DNA of 64,000 nt from Candidatus Cloacimonadota bacterium (GTDB lineage: Bacteria > Cloacimonadota > Cloacimonadia > Cloacimonadales > TCS61), in NCBI GenBank assembly GCA_021734835.1, contig JAIPIH010000004.1, positions 94,423-158,422 on the forward strand, in the 5' to 3' direction. The notes under the pieces are model-generated. The model ran no database searches. It was not told where the DNA came from and saw only the letters and a program-made list of their open reading frames with translations. The position numbers and the translations under genes were made by a program. Below are positions 7,995 to 16,887 of this stretch, piece after piece (position 1 is the first letter of the stretch; each line of letters opens with the position of its first letter).

Positions 7995-10207
7995 GAGCCC
8001 TCCTTTCTATATACATCTTTTATTAAAAATAACAATAAAGCTTTTTCATTGCAATGAATTTCTAATTTATTTTCCGAAAACTTTACTTCTCCCTCACCCA
8101 AAATTGGCTCAAAAATAGTGTTCTCAAAGAAATCGTTTTCAATCAACAAAACTCTATCGTGCCTTAATGAGACAAGAGCTAATATTGTGGCTTCATCATT
8201 ATGGACTGAATAACAAAGTGCTCTACGGCTTCCGGTCAATTCATTTTCTTCAATTTCGTAGACAGGTAGAATTGTTAATTTACCCGATTCTAATACTGGA
8301 TATTCATTCCGTAGACTTATCAAGTTTTTGGTGTAATTTAAAATAGATTTCGGATCCGGTTGTTCTTCTTCCACAGAAATCCCGTCTATATTATCATTCC
8401 AAACGGGATACCAGGTGGTCATTTCATCACATTTATTATCAGCGCACCATTCCATCGGACGGCGTATACCCTCATCATATGGATCTTTCAGTCCCTGCAT
8501 TCCTAATTCATCTCCGTAATACAACATTGGCATATCCGGGATTGTGAGTAGCAGAGCTAAACATAATTTGGCTGAAGCTTCATCTAATCTGGTGAATATT
8601 CTGTTCATGTCGTGATTATTAACAAAGCGGTTCATTACAGCCTCAGAAGGTAAAATTTCCTGCTGTTCATTAAAGAGTCGAATTAGTGGCGAAGCTATTC
8701 CGCTGGAGATCACCTCCATCATACTTCCCTGAAAAGGAAAATCAAAAGCCATATCGAATTCATTATCAAAACTTTCTGCAATGGAAGTAATGCCATCCCA
8801 GTTTTCCGCTAAAAGTAGAACTTCAGGATTCACAGATTTGATCTCATATCTAAATTTTTTCCAGAATGATTCCGGAGGACCTTTTACATAATCACAGCGG
8901 AAACCGTCAATACCGTCATAAAAATCTCCATCGCTGTTGGGATCCATCCAATATTTTGCCATTGTAAAGAGATAGTCCTGAACCTGCGAGTTATTTACGT
9001 TCCAGGCTGGCATATAAGGATTCAGCATTTCGCGGTCAGAAGGTCGGTGCCGAAACTGCCAATTGTGCCCTCTTGTATTAGAAGGATTTGTGAAAAAGAA
9101 CCAATCATCATATCTGGATTTGGGATTGTTATAAGCATCGAGAAAAAACGGATGTTGGTTGGAACAGTGATTTAAAATAAGATCAGTAAAAACTTTAATA
9201 CCGCGCTTGTGCGCTTCCTCCAGAAAAAGCTGGAAATCTTCATTCGTACCATAGTCCGGATTGATCTGATAATAATCGCTGATGTCGTACCCGTGATAGC
9301 TGGGTGAGACAAAGATCGGCATCAGCCAGATTGATTTAATACCTAAGTCGCTTCGTGAATTGGGATCACCGTCATTAAGATAATCCAATTTGTTTATTAC
9401 GCCCTGCAGATCACCGATTCCGTCTCCGTCACTATCAGCAAAACTACGTACAAAGATCTCATACATCACGCCATCTCTGCACCAACCTGGTGGCGGGAAA
9501 ACTGAGGGTACTTCAAATTCAGGAATATCATTCTCGCCCGTATCGATAACTTCATTATCAACTAAAACTAATTCAGAGATCTGCCAATTATCATCAAAAT
9601 TTCCTAAGGCAAGTTCTAAAAACCGATCAGCTGTTGGATTATAATCTGTCAGAGAATAGACACAGTATTCCTCTTTCTGTGGGATAAAGCGCAGTGCTTC
9701 ATAACTGGGAGCTGAAATGATCCACAACATTCTTTGCGGATTTACCGGGTTAGGATAACGAAAATTTATTCCAACTTCGTCTCCTGAAAAAATTTCGTTA
9801 CCAAAAATCATACTGTCTGCAGTAACCTCAACCGGCAGCATTTTTAAAATCGCATTTAAGACAGAATTGGATGATGGCGTGCCGATCAAGATAAGATTGT
9901 ATTTTTCTATATGTTCTGTACTCACATCGCTGTCGGAGAGAATATCAACTACGTTATCTGTATAATTCAACCATCGTTTAATGCGGAAATCAACAACATT
10001 ATTGGCAATCATTTCATTCATTTCTGATTCTTCTTCAGTTGCACTGCTGTTTCCCCAAACTATTATAGATTGATGAGCAAAGAATTCATTATGGGGAGCT
10101 TCAGTTAAATTTACAGATTTTGAATGTTCTGTGATATAGTCAGCCATTTCAGTAGCATCGGTAGATATTAAAAAAATAAAAATTATTAAAACTAAAAATA
10201 AACGCAT
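7991..10207 (-). CDS. Secreted GH13 alpha-amylase with a novel N-terminal domain
   Basis: This 738-residue enzyme has a signal peptide (about 1-18), an unfamiliar region of about 220 residues, and a complete GH13 barrel from about residue 245. Visible catalytic elements are region I (DLILNH, 342-347), the nucleophile Asp439 in GFRCD, the acid/base Glu468 in LLAENWD, and the transition-state Asp533 in NNHDMNR. The calcium-binding motif [10 protein letters not shown] is at 258-267. The N-terminal region includes NLILIGTPSSNSVLNAIL and a following FRYPNPVNPQRMLWIISAPS; similar alpha/beta modules precede some secreted hydrolases, but I cannot name the family. It is the first gene of the maltodextrin operon, with GGAG just upstream of the ATG. 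It should cut alpha-1,4-glucans outside the inner membrane to feed MalEFG. Confidence 0.92.
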   Translation of the reverse strand: MRLFLVLIIFIFLISTDATEMADYITEHSKSVNLTEAPHNEFFAHQSIIVWGNSSATEEESEMNEMIANNVVDFRIKRWLNYTDNVVDILSDSDVSTEHIEKYNLILIGTPSSNSVLNAILKMLPVEVTADSMIFGNEIFSGDEVGINFRYPNPVNPQRMLWIISAPSYEALRFIPQKEEYCVYSLTDYNPTADRFLELALGNFDDNWQISELVLVDNEVIDTGENDIPEFEVPSVFPPPGWCRDGVMYEIFVRSFADSDGDGIGDLQGVINKLDYLNDGDPNSRSDLGIKSIWLMPIFVSPSYHGYDISDYYQINPDYGTNEDFQLFLEEAHKRGIKVFTDLILNHCSNQHPFFLDAYNNPKSRYDDWFFFTNPSNTRGHNWQFRHRPSDREMLNPYMPAWNVNNSQVQDYLFTMAKYWMDPNSDGDFYDGIDGFRCDYVKGPPESFWKKFRYEIKSVNPEVLLLAENWDGITSIAESFDNEFDMAFDFPFQGSMMEVISSGIASPLIRLFNEQQEILPSEAVMNRFVNNHDMNRIFTRLDEASAKLCLALLLTIPDMPMLYYGDELGMQGLKDPYDEGIRRPMEWCADNKCDEMTTWYPVWNDNIDGISVEEEQPDPKSILNYTKNLISLRNEYPVLESGKLTILPVYEIEENELTGSRRALCYSVHNDEATILALVSLRHDRVLLIENDFFENTIFEPILGEGEVKFSENKLEIHCNEKALLLFLIKDVYRKEGS

Positions 10208-10254
10208 TATAGCTCCGTTATTTATGAGCTTTCTAAATCAATTAACCTAAACAA

Positions 10255-10283
10255 ATTTGCTATAGATTCTATATTAATGTCAA
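10255..10283 (-). promoter_or_regulatory. Candidate promoter and operator of the amylase/maltodextrin operon
   Basis: Read on the minus strand, TTGACA (10283-10278) lies about 70 nt before the amylase ATG. A perfect 6-1-6 palindrome, TATAGATTCTATA (10261-10273), sits in the spacer just downstream, where a repressor would block polymerase. The hexamer 17 nt after the TTGACA (GCAAAT) is a poor -10. No transcription factor gene is adjacent, so the regulator is unknown. Confidence 0.35.
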
Positions 10284-10335
10284 GCCTTAATCTAAAAACT
10301 TGCTGAATAATATTTTACAACATCTCTGTTAAGAA

Positions 10336-10383
10336 AATTATGATTATGATTTTTTAGATCTTCAATTGAACCAAATCATAATT
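10336..10383. repeat. AT-rich inverted repeat downstream of the DUF1622 gene
   Basis: AATTATGATT at 10336-10345 is exactly complementary to AATCATAATT at 10374-10383, with a 28-nt loop. On the minus strand the stem is followed by a short T-rich stretch, so it could be a weak transcription end for the rmuC-DUF1622 unit. The stem is entirely weak pairs apart from two G-C pairs. Confidence 0.3.
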
Positions 10384-10428
10384 AATATTTGAATAGTAAT
10401 ACGATATGCAAGAAAAGAAAAAAATAAA

Positions 10429-10767
10429 TTATTCCTTTTCCTGCAATTGCTCAACGTCTCTGATTAAAAAATAATTTAAAATCGTTCTAATGGCAATTAT
10501 AGAAGCAAGTTGCCCAATATCATTCCAGGTTGGGGCAATTGTTGTTTTCAAGATGCTGCCTCCAATCAGAAAACTTAATCCCAGAGTGAAGGAATGACCA
10601 ATCTCCAGCCTGCTTTCTTTGATCGCTTTACGAGCTTCTTTTTTTGAAAAAATATCGACTATAAAAATATAAAATGCTTTAATAATCCCTATTGAAATGA
10701 CAATTATTGCTGCTATATAAATGAATATTGTGACTATAGTTACAATTGTATTAATGATTTCACCCAT
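10429..10767 (-). CDS. DUF1622 family membrane protein
   Basis: This 112-residue protein has a membrane segment at about 8-30 and two further hydrophobic stretches (HSFTLGLSFLIGGSILKTTI and LASIIAIRTILNYFLI). The pattern RLEIGHSFTLGLSFLIGG, then APTWNDIGQLASIIAIRTIL, is the signature of the DUF1622 family of small inner-membrane proteins. The function of the family is unknown. The gene lies 27 nt after rmuC on the same strand and is probably the last gene of that operon. Family recognition is good; no role is proposed. Confidence 0.8.
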   Translation of the reverse strand: MGEIINTIVTIVTIFIYIAAIIVISIGIIKAFYIFIVDIFSKKEARKAIKESRLEIGHSFTLGLSFLIGGSILKTTIAPTWNDIGQLASIIAIRTILNYFLIRDVEQLQEKE

Positions 10768-10794
10768 AATTAATATCCCTTTCTCATTGCTTTA

Positions 10795-12060
10795 TTATGT
10801 TTCATCCTGAATATATTTTTCAGGTATCTGTTTTTTTGCTGTAGCACCTAATTTTTCAATATTCTGTGCTCGTGAAATTAGATTTCCTTTTCCTGTGCAA
10901 AGCTTCTTAATTGCATCGTCATAAGCACTTTGAGATCGCTTGAGATTAATATCTATTTTTTCCAAATCCTCAATAAAACCATTCAGTTTATCCAGAAGTG
11001 CTCCACCTTGTCGGGCAATTTCCATAGCATTCTTAGTCTGACTTTCCTGACGCCAGATGAAGGCTATTGTGCGTAAAGTTGCTAAAAGCGTGCTGGGACT
11101 TACTATGACTATCTGCTTATTGTAAGCATATTGATAGATTGTCTTATCATGTTGCATAATAACAGCAAATACACCTTCAATCGGAATGAATAGCATTACA
11201 AAATCCGGTGAGTTTAAATCCTTCAGATCATGATAATGTTTTTTATGAAGATCATCAATGTGCGATTTCACTGAGAGATTCAATGCCTTAAGATAACCTC
11301 TTTTCTGTTTCTCTGTCTCAGAAGATATCATTCTTTCATATTGAACTAAAGAAACTTTTGAATCTACTATAATATGCTTATTCTCAGGTAACTTGATGAT
11401 AACATCCGGTTGTTGTCGATGTCCTGCCTCATCGGTCATACTGACCTGTGTTTCATATTCAATGCCGTTGCGAAGACCTGATTCTTCCAGAATTCTTTCC
11501 AGAATTACTTCTCCCCAATTACCCTGCATTTTCACATCACCTTTTAAGGCTTTTGTCAGATTATTTGCATCATCACTGATCTTTTTATTCAGATCTTTCA
11601 AACTTTTTATCTGTTCTATTAAGCTTGTATGACTAGATCTATTTTTTTCGTCAGTTCGCTCAACTTTAGCTTCAAAATCTTTGATCTTCTCTTTTAAAGG
11701 ATTTAATAATTCATCAAGATTAGTACGATTCTGTTCCGTAAACTTTTTTGTTTTTTCTTCCAGGATCTCATTAGCAAGATTTTTAAAAGCATCGGTAAAT
11801 TTTATTTGCAACTCTTCAATATCCTGTTTTTGAACTTCCAGTTTTTCTTCCAAATTAAGATTAACAGTAGACAGCTTAGAAATCTCAGCCTGAGAATGAG
11901 TATATTTTTCCCTTTCCATATTAAGTTCTGATTCGGTTTTATCCAAATCAACCTTTAGCATTTCTGCTTTAGCTACAAGCTTACTTTTTTGAGAAAATAA
12001 GAAGAGACCTGTTATAAGACCACCCACTAATAATCCTACAGTTAAGTAAATAAATTGCAT
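10795..12060 (-). CDS. rmuC: RmuC family DNA recombination protein
   Basis: This 421-residue protein has an N-terminal membrane anchor (about 2-24), a long coiled coil (about 30-190, rich in Glu, Lys and Leu), and then the RmuC core. Core landmarks are MQGNWGEVILERILEESGL, a following QPDVIIKLPENKHIIVDSKV, FVMLFIPIEGVFAVIM, IVIVSPSTLLATLRTIAFIW and a C-terminal helical segment. The core is a nuclease-like fold (Asp and Lys in the VDSKV element). RmuC limits recombination at inverted repeats and is linked to defence against foreign DNA in E. coli. The gene lies 11 nt after adenosine deaminase and before the DUF1622 gene. Length and motif order match the family. Confidence 0.93.
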   Translation of the reverse strand: MQFIYLTVGLLVGGLITGLFLFSQKSKLVAKAEMLKVDLDKTESELNMEREKYTHSQAEISKLSTVNLNLEEKLEVQKQDIEELQIKFTDAFKNLANEILEEKTKKFTEQNRTNLDELLNPLKEKIKDFEAKVERTDEKNRSSHTSLIEQIKSLKDLNKKISDDANNLTKALKGDVKMQGNWGEVILERILEESGLRNGIEYETQVSMTDEAGHRQQPDVIIKLPENKHIIVDSKVSLVQYERMISSETEKQKRGYLKALNLSVKSHIDDLHKKHYHDLKDLNSPDFVMLFIPIEGVFAVIMQHDKTIYQYAYNKQIVIVSPSTLLATLRTIAFIWRQESQTKNAMEIARQGGALLDKLNGFIEDLEKIDINLKRSQSAYDDAIKKLCTGKGNLISRAQNIEKLGATAKKQIPEKYIQDET

Positions 12061-12071
12061 TCTACCTCAAA

Positions 12072-13145
12072 TTATAAATTATCTGCCATTTTGATCCGGC
12101 TTTTCAATTCTTTCTCTTCCAAAATTTCCATTTCATCAAGGGCTTTATTAAGAATTACAACTCGTTCTCGATATGGAATAAAAGCACTTTTGAAACCATT
12201 AATAATTACATTTTTTATATCGGTGTAATCTAAGTTCAGTTCTTTTATAGCCAGCATATATTCATCTGTTAAAGTTGTGTCGGAAATCAATCTGTTATCG
12301 GTGTTAATAGTAACTCTTAGTCCATAATCAAGATAAAAACTTAATGGGTGTTTCTTCAGATTCGAAACAGATTTAGTATGCATATTACTTTTTAAACATA
12401 TCTCTAAGGGAATGCGGTGATCATTCACATAATTTAAAAGATCTCCATCTTCGATAAGCCTTGTACCATGCCCGATTCGGTGGGTACTGCAGTAATGCAG
12501 TGCCTGATGAATACTTTCCGGTCCATAGGCTTCTCCCGCATGTATAGTTATATTGATATTATTATTTAAGGCAAGGTAAAAAGCATCCATGTGATATTTT
12601 GCTGGATGATTATATTCCGAGCCGGCAAGATCAAAACCAATGACACCTCTATTTTTATAAGCAACAGCTAATTCTGCCAAAGTCAAGGAATTGTCCGGGC
12701 TCATATTTCTAATACCGCAGATAATTACACCTGTCTTGATATTATATTTTTTTTCCGCCTCAGCCAGACCTTTTAATACTGCATCAGAAATAACGGTTAA
12801 TTTAAGACCTTTCTTGGTGTGTAAGGTTGGAGAATATCGTACTTCTAAATATCTTATATTCTCTTTTGCTGCATCTTCTGCAAGTTCATATGCAGTTCTT
12901 ACAAGTGCCTCTTCTGTCTGCATCACACTTAAGGTTATATCAAAAGCTTTTAAATATTCATCCAAACTTTTACACTCTTTATCACAGCAAATTATTTTCT
13001 TTAACTCTGCTTCATTATCAGCCGGCAGCTTTACTTTCTGTTTATCCGCCAGCTCTAAAAGAGTAGAAATTCTAATAGAGCCATCTAAATGAACATGGAG
13101 GTCTGCTTTAGGAAGTTTTTCTATAAATTCTTTTCTCAATTTCAT
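12072..13145 (-). CDS. add: Adenosine deaminase
   Basis: This 357-residue cytoplasmic TIM-barrel metalloenzyme converts adenosine to inosine in purine salvage. Metal-binding and catalytic residues are visible: His17 and His19 in DLHVHLDGS, His202 and Glu205 in IHAGEA, His225 in RIGHGTRL, and Asp283 in TINTDNRLIS. The NTDN form in place of NTDD is seen in other bacterial members. The gene is 42 nt downstream of the nitroreductase and 11 nt upstream of rmuC on the same strand. Length is normal and no odd features are seen. An aminodeoxyfutalosine deaminase role (menaquinone pathway) is a possible alternative, since that enzyme is of the same family, but nothing nearby supports it. Confidence 0.9.
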   Translation of the reverse strand: MKLRKEFIEKLPKADLHVHLDGSIRISTLLELADKQKVKLPADNEAELKKIICCDKECKSLDEYLKAFDITLSVMQTEEALVRTAYELAEDAAKENIRYLEVRYSPTLHTKKGLKLTVISDAVLKGLAEAEKKYNIKTGVIICGIRNMSPDNSLTLAELAVAYKNRGVIGFDLAGSEYNHPAKYHMDAFYLALNNNINITIHAGEAYGPESIHQALHYCSTHRIGHGTRLIEDGDLLNYVNDHRIPLEICLKSNMHTKSVSNLKKHPLSFYLDYGLRVTINTDNRLISDTTLTDEYMLAIKELNLDYTDIKNVIINGFKSAFIPYRERVVILNKALDEMEILEEKELKSRIKMADNL

Positions 13146-13187
13146 AAGTTCTCCAAATATGTTAGTCTAATATTTAACGCAAAAGAA

Positions 13188-13748
13188 TTAGAAATCCCAT
13201 TTATCAAAGCTGATAATATCTGTGATGTCATCTCTCTTTTTACATTGCGAAATTAACTTTATTGTCTGTTCATAGATCGATTTTTTCTCTTTAGGATACC
13301 CAAATGGACTAAGTGCTACAACTCTGATGTTAGCTGGAATCCCCAGGATGTCTCTTACTTTCTTCTCGTTAAAAGCAGCTAACCAGCAGCTTCCTATCCC
13401 ATGGTTCCAAGCTGTAAGCATCATTTGTTGAAAAGCTATTGTTGTATCTACTAAGTAATAATCTTGATTATTCATTGTTCCACTTTTTTGTGGATCACTA
13501 CAGGCGATTACTACTACAGGTGCATCTTTTATAAAAAAATTGACTTTACTGACCAATCCACTTTTCAGAGCCAATTCTTTAATGGTATTTTTATTTCTTA
13601 CTACTATAAAGCGCCAGCATTGCTTATTCTGAAATGATGGAGAGACTCTTGCAGCTTCCATCATTTCAGATAAAATAATGTCAGGAATTTCTTTATCCTG
13701 AAAACTTCTAACACTGCGGCGGCTAAAAATTACTTCATCAAATTCCAC
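13188..13748 (-). CDS. Nitroreductase family FMN-dependent oxidoreductase
   Basis: This 186-residue protein opens with the family signature FDEVIFSRRSVRSFQDKEIP, followed by AARVSPSFQNKQCWRFIVVR (FMN contact) and later WNHGIGSCWLAAFNEKKV. Such enzymes reduce nitroaromatics, quinones or flavins with NAD(P)H; the real substrate cannot be read from the sequence. The start codon is GTG, sharing one base with the TAG stop of the upstream outer-membrane protein gene (TAGTG), so it depends on translational coupling; AGGA lies about 11 nt upstream. The C-terminus contains ISQCKKRDDITDIISF. It forms part of a minus-strand group running from 14719 to 10429. Confidence 0.85.
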   Translation of the reverse strand: MEFDEVIFSRRSVRSFQDKEIPDIILSEMMEAARVSPSFQNKQCWRFIVVRNKNTIKELALKSGLVSKVNFFIKDAPVVVIACSDPQKSGTMNNQDYYLVDTTIAFQQMMLTAWNHGIGSCWLAAFNEKKVRDILGIPANIRVVALSPFGYPKEKKSIYEQTIKLISQCKKRDDITDIISFDKWDF

Positions 13749-14719
13749 TAAAATGAAATTCCTATCCCTGCATTAAAAACAGGGTATTTACTAATTGTGT
13801 AATCTGCAAAGATTTTCAACAATAATAAGCTATATCTGATGCCGAAAGTTGCTCTTACATCATTTTCACCATCAACTTCAAACTTAATTTGCTCTTCGCT
13901 TTCTTCGATCTCATTAGCTTGATTTAAAGTTTTTAATGTATAAGCATAATCTGCTTTTACCTTTGTTTGATCATAGCCGACACCTGTATACAAAGTCCAC
14001 ATCAACAATTTCTTACTAACTTCTACATTAGCGTTTAAATTTGTGAATGTCAGGATATCTCCAACATAGAGATTTTGATAAGCTGCTTGTAATGCAATAT
14101 CAATTGGGATAAGCGGAATATATTGACTTACACTGTGTTTCAAACCAACACCCCAAAAACCAAAATCCCCAATATCTTTATTGATCTCCATTTTAGGGAA
14201 ACCTCGCACCATGATCTCATTTCCAAACGGTAAGCCCAGGTTGAATTGCGGCATTAAAAATGGCACAGCAGGGAGATTAGCACCATCCGGCAAAGGAATG
14301 TCAAGTTCGGCCGCATCTAATCCGGGGATATCATCCAGAAGCGGATTGTGTTCAAATGTAACACCATCTTTCCCAAATACGGTAGCTGTTTCCAATTCTT
14401 CATCAGGATAAAGATAAATATTAGTACCCGGGTTTAAGGGATCTTCAATAAAAAGATTCGGCCTAAAAGCCATGAATGTTTTGTCTTCATCTGGTACAAA
14501 AGCCAGCATTGTGCTAATATTAAAACCAAACATAAAAGGTTTTAAAACTGAAGCTGTATGGTACAATGATGTATTCATGGTTGTTCCAAATGCAGTAACC
14601 AGCGGCTTCACATATACAATACCGTTCTCCTTACCAAACTTTTGTAACTTGTCTTGAACACCAGCAAACACAACTGAAAATAGAATCAGTAAAAATAGAA
14701 CTATAAATAATTTTTTCAT
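13748..14719 (-). CDS. Outer-membrane beta-barrel protein (DUF6588-like)
   Basis: This 323-residue protein has a signal peptide (MKKLFIVLFLLILFSVVFAG) and alternating strands. It ends in aromatic Phe (NAGIGISF), typical of an outer-membrane barrel. Conserved-looking parts are VKPLVTAFGTTMNTSLYHTA near the N-terminus and IPIDIALQAAYQNLYVGD in the second half. The overall pattern resembles the DUF6588 family of FCB-group bacteria, but I cannot confirm this without a profile search. It is the first gene of a minus-strand group leading into nitroreductase, adenosine deaminase, rmuC and DUF1622. TTGACA at 14773-14778 (minus strand), about 55 nt before the ATG, may be its -35 element. Substrate and role unknown. 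Confidence 0.7.
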   Translation of the reverse strand: MKKLFIVLFLLILFSVVFAGVQDKLQKFGKENGIVYVKPLVTAFGTTMNTSLYHTASVLKPFMFGFNISTMLAFVPDEDKTFMAFRPNLFIEDPLNPGTNIYLYPDEELETATVFGKDGVTFEHNPLLDDIPGLDAAELDIPLPDGANLPAVPFLMPQFNLGLPFGNEIMVRGFPKMEINKDIGDFGFWGVGLKHSVSQYIPLIPIDIALQAAYQNLYVGDILTFTNLNANVEVSKKLLMWTLYTGVGYDQTKVKADYAYTLKTLNQANEIEESEEQIKFEVDGENDVRATFGIRYSLLLLKIFADYTISKYPVFNAGIGISF

Positions 14720-14873
14720 GTTACCTCCTAATAATTTCGATTTAATTTATCCTTTCGTTCATAACTTATATTTGTCAAACTTTTTTAATAGTTGACCTGA
14801 AAATTCCAGGCAAACAGTGAGGCATTCCGACAATCCTGATGTAAAATTAATAATCTCGCTTTCATTGTTGCAA

Positions 14874-14889
14874 AATGATAGATATCATT
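14874..14889. repeat. Short perfect palindrome upstream of coaBC
   Basis: AATGATA (14874-14880) and TATCATT (14883-14889) form a 7-2-7 perfect inverted repeat in the divergent region between the outer-membrane protein gene and coaBC. It could be an operator for either gene. There is no T-run, so it is not an obvious terminator. Confidence 0.3.
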
Positions 14890-14965
14890 CATTTGTAATC
14901 AACAAATTTCTTTACAAAATTTGCTCATAGAAATTGGTTGATAATCTATGATAATGGAGACTAAG

Positions 14966-16138
14966 ATGCTGAATAATAGAAATATTTTATTGGGAATTAC
15001 TGGCGGGATTGCAGCTTATAAAGCAGTTGACCTTGCAGGTAAACTTACTAAAATGGGTGCTAAAATTAAAACAATAATGACACAAAATGCTTGCGAATTT
15101 GTAAGTCCGCTTACACTCAGATCGATCACTCATCAGCCAGTTATAACAAAAATGTTTGATCTGAATAGTGAAATAGAACATATATCACTGGCTGATTGGG
15201 CAGATATAATCGTGATTGCTCCCGCAACAGCCAATATTATTGGGAAAGTAGCATCCGGAATAGCTGATGATATTTTATCTACTACTATTATGGCATCCAC
15301 AGCTCCGGTATTTTTTGTTCCAGCTATGAATGGGCATATGTATGTGAATCCTATTGTGAAGGCAAATATCAACAAGCTTACTGAACTTGGATATTTCTTT
15401 ATGGAGCCGGAAGCCGGAATGCTTGCCTGCGGTTATGAAGGTAAGGGACGATATCCAAAAAATAGGGAAATTCTTTATTTTTTACTTACTTTTTTAGAAT
15501 ACAAAAGAGATCTAACTGGGAAAACAATCTTAATTACAGCCGGTGCAAGTCAGGAGAAAATTGATCCCATACGTTTTATTTCCAACAGATCTTCAGGAAA
15601 AATGGGATTAGCTTTAGCCAGAGCTGCTCATATAAGAGGCGCAAAAGTTAAATTTATCCACTCAAACATTAATGATGAAGTACCTGAATATTTAGATTCT
15701 TATCAAACTAATGATGCAAAAGAAATGTATGATACAGTTATGAAGGAATCAAGTAAAGCTGAAACAATCATTATGGTTGCTGCAGTTGCTGATTATGCTC
15801 CAGCTCAATATTCTAAGCAAAAAATTAAAAAATCTGACGATCTGATCCTGAACTTTAAGAAAACGAAGGATATTCTGTACGATCTTGGCAAGAAGAAAAA
15901 AACCGGTCAAATGTTGATCGGATTTGCTGCAGAGTCAGAAAAGATAAAACAAAATGCACTCATGAAATTGAAAAAGAAAAATCTGGATTTCATTTGTGCC
16001 AATGATCTGAAAGTTACCGGTAAGGATGATACAAAAATTCTGCTTTTAAGTTCCAAGCAGGAAATTGAACTGTCGGGCAGCAAATTTTCCGTTGCTCATC
16101 AGATTTTAGATTCAACAATTAATATAAATAAAAAATGA
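14966..16138 (+). CDS. coaBC: Bifunctional phosphopantothenoylcysteine decarboxylase / phosphopantothenate-cysteine ligase
   Basis: CoaBC makes 4'-phosphopantetheine from phosphopantothenate and cysteine for coenzyme A. The N-terminal flavoprotein (CoaC) part shows ILLGITGGIAAYKAVDL, the catalytic His in SITHQPV, PAMNGHMYVNP and the active Cys in GMLACGYEGKGR. The ligase (CoaB) part starts near LITAGASQEKIDPIRFISNR and SSGKMGLALA. An open frame extends to an ATG at 14948, but the ATG at 14966 has GGAG at 14956-14959 with 6-nt spacing and gives the usual N-terminus. It overlaps the SDR gene by 4 nt (ATGA). Length is normal for the fused enzyme. Confidence 0.95.
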   Translation: MLNNRNILLGITGGIAAYKAVDLAGKLTKMGAKIKTIMTQNACEFVSPLTLRSITHQPVITKMFDLNSEIEHISLADWADIIVIAPATANIIGKVASGIADDILSTTIMASTAPVFFVPAMNGHMYVNPIVKANINKLTELGYFFMEPEAGMLACGYEGKGRYPKNREILYFLLTFLEYKRDLTGKTILITAGASQEKIDPIRFISNRSSGKMGLALARAAHIRGAKVKFIHSNINDEVPEYLDSYQTNDAKEMYDTVMKESSKAETIIMVAAVADYAPAQYSKQKIKKSDDLILNFKKTKDILYDLGKKKKTGQMLIGFAAESEKIKQNALMKLKKKNLDFICANDLKVTGKDDTKILLLSSKQEIELSGSKFSVAHQILDSTININKK

Positions 16139-16887
16139 AAGAAAAAACATTTATTATTTCAGGTGCCAACGGAAATGTAGGTTCCTATTTCGCTAAAAAT
16201 CTTCTTGATAAAGGTGCGAACTTAATTCTTATAGTTCATAATAATGATGACAGAATCAAGCTCCTGGCCTCAGAAAATAAGAAAAAAGTAAAAATAATAA
16301 AACAGGATATTACAGCTTTTCTCCAACTTAATAATAAGCTTAATGAAGTAATCTCAACCACAGGTTGGAGCCCTACACACCTGGTACATACTGCAACCGC
16401 CCGAAGTCATGATATCAAATCTCTCGCCGATACCGATCCGGAATTGTGGGGAAAGATCATACAGGCAAATTTAATTGGCACTTTCAATATTCTAAAGGTT
16501 GCTCTTGCTTATTTTAAACTCAATTCTTACGGAAAAATTGTTCTATTTGGTTCAAATGTTTCACGGATAGGACTTCCAAACGGATCTGCCTATGCTGCTT
16601 CAAAAGCTGCAATAGCTAATATTGGCAGGACACTTGCTGCCGAGGAAGCGGTTAATAATATTATTGTGAATACTGTTTCTCCCGGCCCTATAAAAATTGA
16701 TGATAGTCAGTTCTCCGAAAGTTACCGTAAATTCAGGGAAGAATATTACAAAGAAAAGATACGCGATATCCCCTTGAAACGATGTGCCTCTTTTCAAGAT
16801 ATTTTCGGACTTTGTGAATTTTTGTTATCCGATGAAAATTCCTATATTACAGGAGAAGAATTCTTTATAACCGGTGGAAAGATTTGA
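16135..16887 (+). CDS. Short-chain dehydrogenase/reductase (SDR)
   Basis: This 250-residue classical-type SDR has the dinucleotide-binding turn SGANGNVGSYFAKN at the N-terminus, the catalytic Ser-Tyr-Lys set in FGSNVSRIGL and YAASKAAIANIGRTLA, and VNTVSPGPI after it. The C-terminal ITGEEFFITGGKI matches the family ending. FabG-like 3-oxoacyl reductases share all this, but many unrelated SDRs do too, so the substrate cannot be assigned. It overlaps coaBC at ATGA and the next gene at TTGA, so it lies within a coupled operon. Confidence 0.85.
   Translation: MKEKTFIISGANGNVGSYFAKNLLDKGANLILIVHNNDDRIKLLASENKKKVKIIKQDITAFLQLNNKLNEVISTTGWSPTHLVHTATARSHDIKSLADTDPELWGKIIQANLIGTFNILKVALAYFKLNSYGKIVLFGSNVSRIGLPNGSAYAASKAAIANIGRTLAAEEAVNNIIVNTVSPGPIKIDDSQFSESYRKFREEYYKEKIRDIPLKRCASFQDIFGLCEFLLSDENSYITGEEFFITGGKI

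Noticed and set aside
12691..13092. Long plus-strand open frame inside adenosine deaminase
   Set aside because: It is antisense to a complete enzyme gene with all catalytic residues and has no ribosome site.
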